Origin: a bacterium
GTDB taxonomy: Archaea > Nanobdellota > Nanobdellia > SCGC-AAA011-G17 > GW2011-AR17
Length of the DNA: 35,937 nt
Direction: 5' to 3'
Assembly (NCBI GenBank): GCA_030697685.1
Contig: JAUYPF010000045.1
Coordinates: forward strand, 1-35,937
Shown: positions 31,455-35,937 of the stretch, piece after piece
Layout: the number at the start of each line of letters is the position of its first letter
Position numbering within the stretch: position 1 is the first letter of the stretch
The notes under the pieces: model-generated
Databases searched by the model: none
The model's input: the letters and a program-made list of their open reading frames with translations, nothing else
What the model was told of the DNA's origin: nothing
Made by a program: the position numbers and the translations under genes

Positions 31455-31963
31455 TATACGAACCACGAGAAGATTCAGACCTCTTACAGAAATGGGTAAA
31501 GAAGCTAGTGACTGGAAAAGTCCTTGACATGGGCACTGGCTCTGGCATACAAGCGCTCACAGCCTTAAAGAATACAAAAGATGTTTTAGCAGTAGACATC
31601 AATCCAGAATCTGTAGAGTATGTAAAAAAGAAAGGAGTACATGCTATACAAAGTAACCTCTTCTCCAATGTTCCAGAATCCTTTGATTGGATTATTTTTA
31701 ACCCACCTTACTTGCCAGAAGATTTAGAAGAACCAGAAGATTCCAAGCTTGCAACGACTGGAGGTGTCGAAGGGAATGAAATTCTTATAAACTTTTTACA
31801 ACAAGCAAAAGCACACCTCAATACAAACGGAAAAATTCTCATAGTCATAAGTTCACTCACAGGAGAAACGGAAGAAATTTTTACAGGCTATACATGGAAA
31901 TGTTTAGAAACACAAGAACTATTCTTTGAAGAACTTTCAGTGTATGAATTGATAGCTTTTTAA
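31451..31963 (+). CDS. Mtq2/HemK2-like protein glutamine methyltransferase
   Basis: A 170-residue class I methyltransferase. The N-terminal YEPREDSDLL, the SAM motif VLDMGTGSGIQAL, DVLAVDINPESV, and the catalytic NPPY in IIFNPPYLPED mark the HemK/PrmC-related Mtq2 group. Mtq2 methylates the GGQ glutamine of the release factor (aRF1), usually with Trm112 as partner. The short length without an N-terminal domain fits Mtq2 and not bacterial PrmC. Cotranslated with the winged-helix regulator. Confidence 0.85.
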   Translation: MIYEPREDSDLLQKWVKKLVTGKVLDMGTGSGIQALTALKNTKDVLAVDINPESVEYVKKKGVHAIQSNLFSNVPESFDWIIFNPPYLPEDLEEPEDSKLATTGGVEGNEILINFLQQAKAHLNTNGKILIVISSLTGETEEIFTGYTWKCLETQELFFEELSVYELIAF

Positions 31964-31967
31964 ATTG
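31956..31967 (+). promoter_or_regulatory. TATA box for the U32 hydroxylase operon
   Basis: CTTTTTAAATTG overlaps the end of the methyltransferase gene and lies about 20 nt before the ATG at 31987, so a leaderless transcript for the U32/ferredoxin-chorismate mutase pair is likely. No SD is present in between. Confidence 0.45.
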
Positions 31968-31986
31968 CTGCTTATTCCTCTAACTA

Positions 31987-33234
31987 ATGCGAAATATAGA
32001 AATTATGTCTCCGGCAGGGAATTGGGAATCCTTGCAAGCAGCGATTCAAGCAGGTTGTAATTCTATCTATTTTGGAGTAGAACAGCTCAATATGCGTGCT
32101 CGCTCAACAAATAATTTCACGATTGATGATCTCAAAAAAATATGTTCACATTGCAAAGAAGCAAAAATAAAATCTTATCTAACATTAAATACTATTTTGT
32201 ATGATCATGATATGCAATTGATGAAAAAAATAATTGATGCAGCAAAAGAAGCAGGAATAACAGCAATTATTATTAGTGATCTTGCAGCTTTACAATATTG
32301 TAAAGAAAAAGGAATAACTTGTCATATAAGCACCCAAGCAAATATATCTAATATCGAAACCATAAAGTTTTTTTCTCTATTCGCAGATGTTATGGTCTTA
32401 GCGCGCGAACTAACGTTACAACAGGTTGCTTCTATAGTAAAAGGCATTGAAGAAGAAAATATTTGTGGTCCTTCTGGTCAGCATGTTCGTATAGAAATCT
32501 TTGCACACGGAGCATTATGTGTTGCAGTTTCTGGTAAATGTTATATGAGCTTGCATACATATAATTCTAGTGCGAATAGAGGTGCTTGTCTTCAAAACTG
32601 TCGAAGAAGTTACATCGTTACGGACAAAGAAACTGGAGAGGAATTAGAAATTGATAATGAATATATCATGTCTCCAAAGGATCTTTGTACAATTGATTTT
32701 CTTGATAAAGTTTTAGCCACAGGCGTAAATGTTTTAAAAATTGAAGGAAGAGCAAGACCTCCAGAATATGTCTATACTGTAACAAAATGTTATCGTGAAG
32801 CTTCTGATGCAGTTCTAAAAGGAGAATATACTCCTGAAAAAATAAAAAAATGGAAAGAAGAACTAAGCACAGTATTTAACAGGGGTCTTTGGGAAGGTTA
32901 TTATCTTGGGAAAAAACTTGGAGAATGGTCTGGAGCCTATGGATCAAAAGCAACAAAGACAAAAATCTATAAGGGCTCAGTAATAAATTGGTATGCGCAG
33001 CCTAAGGTAGCTGCAGTATACTTAGATGCAGGTGATCTTGTTGTTGGTGATGAAATTCTTATTACTGGTGTAACCACGGGTGTTATTCAAACTACTGTAA
33101 ATGGTATATTTCAAGATGAAAAAGCTGCTATTGTTGGCAAACAAAATAATATTGTTACTTTCCCTATAGAACAGAAAGTTAGAGTTAAAGATAAGGTCTA
33201 TGTATTAAAAAGTAAAGAGGATGTGAAAGAATGA
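31987..33234 (+). CDS. U32-family protein, TrhP/RlhA-like RNA hydroxylase
   Basis: A 415-residue U32-family protein. The N-terminal barrel begins IEIMSPAGNWESLQAAIQAG and the domain includes CHISTQANISN. The cysteine cluster typical of U32 proteins is whole: C178 and C185 in HGALCVAVSGKCYMS, C201 and C205 in NRGACLQNCRRSY, and C234 in SPKDLC. The late RARPPEYVYTVTKCYR is also characteristic, and a small C-terminal beta-barrel ends the protein. U32 proteins were first called peptidases, but E. coli TrhP makes 5-hydroxyuridine in tRNA and RlhA makes 5-hydroxycytidine in 23S rRNA. It is close to TrhP in length and arrangement, though it could be RlhA-like or another U32 member. Its stop overlaps the next ATG (ATGA). 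Confidence 0.8.
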   Translation: MRNIEIMSPAGNWESLQAAIQAGCNSIYFGVEQLNMRARSTNNFTIDDLKKICSHCKEAKIKSYLTLNTILYDHDMQLMKKIIDAAKEAGITAIIISDLAALQYCKEKGITCHISTQANISNIETIKFFSLFADVMVLARELTLQQVASIVKGIEEENICGPSGQHVRIEIFAHGALCVAVSGKCYMSLHTYNSSANRGACLQNCRRSYIVTDKETGEELEIDNEYIMSPKDLCTIDFLDKVLATGVNVLKIEGRARPPEYVYTVTKCYREASDAVLKGEYTPEKIKKWKEELSTVFNRGLWEGYYLGKKLGEWSGAYGSKATKTKIYKGSVINWYAQPKVAAVYLDAGDLVVGDEILITGVTTGVIQTTVNGIFQDEKAAIVGKQNNIVTFPIEQKVRVKDKVYVLKSKEDVKE

Positions 33235-33734
33235 TTCTTATTACACATAGGAGAAATGATTGTATAGGCTGCAATTCATGTGTAGAACATGCTCCATTGA
33301 GATGGAGGATGGATGAGCTAGACGGAAAATCTCAACTTATAGGCTCCACAAAAAAAGGAGAACATTTTGTTTTGAAAGTTAGTGATGATGAATTGGAAGC
33401 AAATAAACTTGCGGAACAAGACTGCCCTGTGAATATTATTCATGTGGAAAAGAAAGATTTTTTGAAACAAGAAAGAGAACGTATTGATTGTATAAACAAA
33501 GAAATTCTTCTATTACTAAAAAAAAGAATGCTTGTTGTGGAAAAGATTTTTGAGTATAAAGAAAAGGAATATCTCACGATAGAAGACTTAGAAAGAGAAA
33601 AAGAAATTATAGATCTTGTTAAGAAAGAATCGCAGAAAGAAAGTATTGACACACAGTTTGCACAAGAAATTTTCAAGACAATAATAAATAGTTCAAAATC
33701 TTGGCAGAAAAGAGTTATTGTGAACAAGAAATAA
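33231..33734 (+). CDS. [4Fe-4S] ferredoxin fused to AroQ-type chorismate mutase
   Basis: A 167-residue fusion. Residues 1-72 are a single-cluster ferredoxin: CIGCNSC gives C11, C14, C17, and C65 in DCPVNII is the fourth ligand. Residues 78-161 are an AroQ chorismate mutase that aligns without gaps to E. coli CM; R11, R28, K39, D48, E52, S84 and Q88 correspond to R82, R99, K110, D119, E123, S155 and Q159. It should convert chorismate to prephenate. No dehydratase or dehydrogenase domain follows. Coupled by ATGA to the U32 gene, it appears to supply prephenate and electrons or a cluster to that enzyme. I know of no standard fusion of this kind; it may be rare or limited to a lineage. Confidence 0.88.
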   Translation: MILITHRRNDCIGCNSCVEHAPLRWRMDELDGKSQLIGSTKKGEHFVLKVSDDELEANKLAEQDCPVNIIHVEKKDFLKQERERIDCINKEILLLLKKRMLVVEKIFEYKEKEYLTIEDLEREKEIIDLVKKESQKESIDTQFAQEIFKTIINSSKSWQKRVIVNKK

Positions 33735-33758
33735 AAGAGCTTAGTAAAAATAAAAGAC

Positions 33759-33848
33759 CTACCTATCTCTTCCAGCTTTAATATTAGAAAGGCTACTCAT
33801 AAATTGCTGTAAGAGATCCATATTTATCTGGATTTGCTTCTGAAGCAT
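33759..33848 (-). CDS. 29-residue ORF with an antitoxin-like end (uncertain)
   Basis: A short minus-strand ORF starting MLQKQIQINM and ending SSLSNIKAGRDR. The K-A-G-R ending resembles the tail of small archaeal antitoxins. A minus-strand TATA (TTTTATATAC at about 33906-33915) exists but is about 60 nt upstream. The frame is also open upstream to a stop without another start, so it may be a truncated relic. Low confidence. Confidence 0.2.
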   Translation of the reverse strand: MLQKQIQINMDLLQQFMSSLSNIKAGRDR

Positions 33849-33957
33849 TTCATATCCTTTTTTTAGATACCTATCATTTTAAGAATAGTAGATGAGTTTA
33901 ATTTGTATATAAAAGAATAGGTTATTAAAAATAAAAATTATTTGGGAATATGAATAA

Positions 33958-35937
33958 TTATTCTCTCCAACTTTTTATATTAGTAGTAAGATCTTTTATT
34001 TGAACCTCTAAATCTTCAAGTCTGGCTAATTGAGCAAATTTTTTACCTAAGGATAAATGGCCCTCTGCTAAACTAAAATATCCTCCTATTACATTTTTTT
34101 TAGCTTCTTCAATAGCTATTTGAACAGTATGCCTTGCAAATTCTCTAGGGTCTATACTATTTTTTTTTGCGGTTTCTAATCCAAAAGTGAAATACGTTTC
34201 TGCTGATCCCATAGAAGTTCTTTTTAGGTTTTCACTTGCTTCATAGAATATTAGTTTTACAATTGGTTTAACATATGGTTTTACATCAATATCTTGCTCT
34301 TGTGCAATTTTATTTGCCCAATTAATTTCTGTATCTGCAAGATCTCGGTACCCATACTTTAGACTGCTTTGTGCTGATGTATATATTACTTTTACAACCT
34401 CTGTGGCATATTCTTTTACATCAATATCTTGCTTTTGTGCAATTCGATTTGCCAAATTCATCTCTTTTTCAACGAGGATTTTATAACTATAACCCAATTT
34501 TACATATTTCCTTGCTTGCTTATAAGATTTATTTACCATATTTCGTGCAAAAATATAATTAGGATCTCCCTCTTTTAAAGCAAGAGCTTGTGCTTTTCTT
34601 CTAGAATTCCATTTTTTCACACAAGATGATGCTCTTTCTAGATTTTGTGTAATACAAAATTCATATCCTGTTTTTTTGTGTGTGACAAGAATAAGTCTTT
34701 CATAGTTTCCATTTACATGTTCACAAGAATTCCAAGCTAAAGTGTAGTCTTCAAATTCTGGTGCTGCAAAAGAGATTTTAGAATTTGCAGGGTTTTCTTC
34801 AAGAAGCTTTTCTAAATCATAACTATATCTCACTCCATTTGTTTCTCTAACAAAAAGCTCATCTCCATAGTATGCAGCTTGAACAATATCATAAAGTTTT
34901 GTGAAATTAAATTGTGATGAAACATGGGATTCTGGTATTTTCTGAAATTCTTCTCCTAGAAGAACAGAACCTAATGTAAAAGAGATTTTACCTTCTTTTA
35001 AATCAATTTTTACAGTTGGAGGATCTTGAAAATGAAATGTATAAGGCATATTTTGACTAATTCTTCTAGTAGCAACAATAGGAATAGAACATTCAAGTCT
35101 CTCTTGTAGATCCCGTTCAATAGTCTCAATGTCTAGTAAGAAATATACTGTTCCAAAATCAGATACTTGTTCACCAATTAAATCTGTAACACCTCCATTT
35201 TTACCTATTTTTTGGTATGCTCTATCTACAACAGGAAGATGTAAAGCCTCAAATAGATCTTTAGTTATATCTTTAAGTGTAACACCAGATTTGTAAGCAG
35301 CACTGTGGAAGGAATATAAATTTCTTGAGATCTCCTGTAAAATTATATTTGAAATTTCTCTTGCATTTTCTCTTAGATGAGTTTCTTCCTGAGGAGATTT
35401 TATATTTTTGTAAGCTTGATTAAATTGAGACAAATTATCCTCAATGAGTGATAAAGCATGTAAAATTTCTACAGGATTTGGCATTTGTTTTCTGTTCTCA
35501 GGATCTATAAATAAATCTAAAACATCAGTTTTAAGAACTCTACAGAGCCGTACCATTCGTTCATAATTATCTGTGGCATTAGAAATAGGCAGAACACTAA
35601 AAAAATCGGCCTTAAATGCATCAGTACCTTCTCCTCTTTCTTTTCCATAAGGAATATTTGGAAAGAATAACCATAATTTATCTATCTCTTTCTTTAATCC
35701 TTGATAAGGAACATAAGCCAAATCAGAACAATCTCTTCTAAGCTCTTCATATTTAGAAGATTCAGAAAGTTCTTTGAGGAACTCGGGTTCATGTAAGACA
35801 ATAAACTCAAGAGCTTCATATACTTCTTCTTGGCTTCTTTTCTTATTACTTTTTCTATTTCTTCCTGCAGCGATAAAATCAAATTTCCTTTTTCTGAGAT
35901 TTGGAAGATAGACAGCATCGTATTCTTTTATACCTTG
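33958..35937 (-). CDS. large protein with C-terminal helical repeats, 5' end outside the window
   Basis: The frame stays open to the last base of the window, giving at least 659 residues; an apparent TTG start at 35721 is internal because coding-quality sequence (YEALEFIVLHEPEFLKELSE) continues before it. No family recognised. The C-terminal 200 residues contain about four repeats of 36-42 residues with the pattern A-(x)n-GY...LA..E...A.KIAQ.Q.IDV..Y...VVK, for example NLANRIAQKQDIDVKEYATE and NWANKIAQEQDIDVKPYVKP, an alpha-solenoid or TPR-like scaffold. No signal peptide or membrane helix in the visible part. It may be a protein-interaction protein. Confidence 0.65.
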   Translation of the reverse strand, partial: QGIKEYDAVYLPNLRKRKFDFIAAGRNRKSNKKRSQEEVYEALEFIVLHEPEFLKELSESSKYEELRRDCSDLAYVPYQGLKKEIDKLWLFFPNIPYGKERGEGTDAFKADFFSVLPISNATDNYERMVRLCRVLKTDVLDLFIDPENRKQMPNPVEILHALSLIEDNLSQFNQAYKNIKSPQEETHLRENAREISNIILQEISRNLYSFHSAAYKSGVTLKDITKDLFEALHLPVVDRAYQKIGKNGGVTDLIGEQVSDFGTVYFLLDIETIERDLQERLECSIPIVATRRISQNMPYTFHFQDPPTVKIDLKEGKISFTLGSVLLGEEFQKIPESHVSSQFNFTKLYDIVQAAYYGDELFVRETNGVRYSYDLEKLLEENPANSKISFAAPEFEDYTLAWNSCEHVNGNYERLILVTHKKTGYEFCITQNLERASSCVKKWNSRRKAQALALKEGDPNYIFARNMVNKSYKQARKYVKLGYSYKILVEKEMNLANRIAQKQDIDVKEYATEVVKVIYTSAQSSLKYGYRDLADTEINWANKIAQEQDIDVKPYVKPIVKLIFYEASENLKRTSMGSAETYFTFGLETAKKNSIDPREFARHTVQIAIEEAKKNVIGGYFSLAEGHLSLGKKFAQLARLEDLEVQIKDLTTNIKSWRE

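Noticed and set aside
35694-35918. A separate 74-codon minus-strand gene at the right edge
   Set aside because: The neighbouring frame continues the large protein without interruption to the window edge with coding-like sequence, so this frame is a shadow.

Overview
The window is AT-rich, gene-dense DNA that looks like a chromosome segment of an archaeon with a reduced genome, most likely a DPANN lineage such as Woesearchaeota or Pacearchaeota. The archaeal signs are: an archaeal-type leucyl-tRNA synthetase; diphthine synthase; an archaeal Mtq2/HemK2-like methyltransferase; TATA boxes about 25 bp upstream of start codons, with many apparently leaderless genes; SD sequences matching an archaeal 16S tail; and secreted proteins with lamin-tail or Ig-like folds and one membrane anchor. 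Lineage is an inference from gene types; no rRNA or tRNA gene was found here. Several genes look bacterial in origin (N2-edited ThrRS, SufS/SufU).

Layout. 1-3923: SUF iron-sulfur assembly operon (sufB end, sufD, sufS, sufU, sufC, sufT-like), mostly joined by ATGA overlaps. 4052-7747: a small protein plus a protein-kinase-like protein, an unknown protein, a HAD phosphatase and a secreted beta-propeller. 7829-8653: an unknown protein whose C-terminal part is a sharply different, GC-rich, A-poor segment ending at a GC-rich hairpin, which resembles the variable region of a diversity-generating retroelement. 8655-11278: diphthine synthase, a Fic AMPylase flanked by two copies of the same spaced dyad, a DUF2283 protein, a membrane protein and a DUF167 protein. 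11275-14584 (minus): small membrane protein, unknown protein, ThrRS, agmatinase-like enzyme. 14670-20164: membrane protein, alpha/beta hydrolase, adenylate-forming enzyme, unknown protein and a soluble histidine-kinase-like protein. 20334-26628: surface proteins, a methyltransferase, a second cysteine desulfurase, dCTP deaminase and a three-gene secreted-protein operon.

26621-30741 holds two toxin-antitoxin modules around leuS. The first is a RelE-like toxin gene broken (or recoded) at a T6 run and convergent with a 39-residue antitoxin-like ORF. The second is a conventional antitoxin/RelE-like pair with three phased CTATAG sites in its promoter. Between them lies what looks like an IS200/IS605 (TnpB/omega-RNA) right-end remnant. 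30837-33734 is the region I consider most novel. A winged-helix regulator has a leader containing three related hairpins and is followed by an Mtq2-like methyltransferase. Next comes a U32-family RNA-hydroxylase-like protein translationally coupled to a fusion of a [4Fe-4S] ferredoxin and an AroQ chorismate mutase with all seven catalytic residues. Because U32 hydroxylases of E. coli need Fe-S biogenesis and prephenate, this pair looks like a self-contained prephenate-dependent RNA hydroxylation module. The window ends inside a large minus-strand protein with C-terminal helical repeats.
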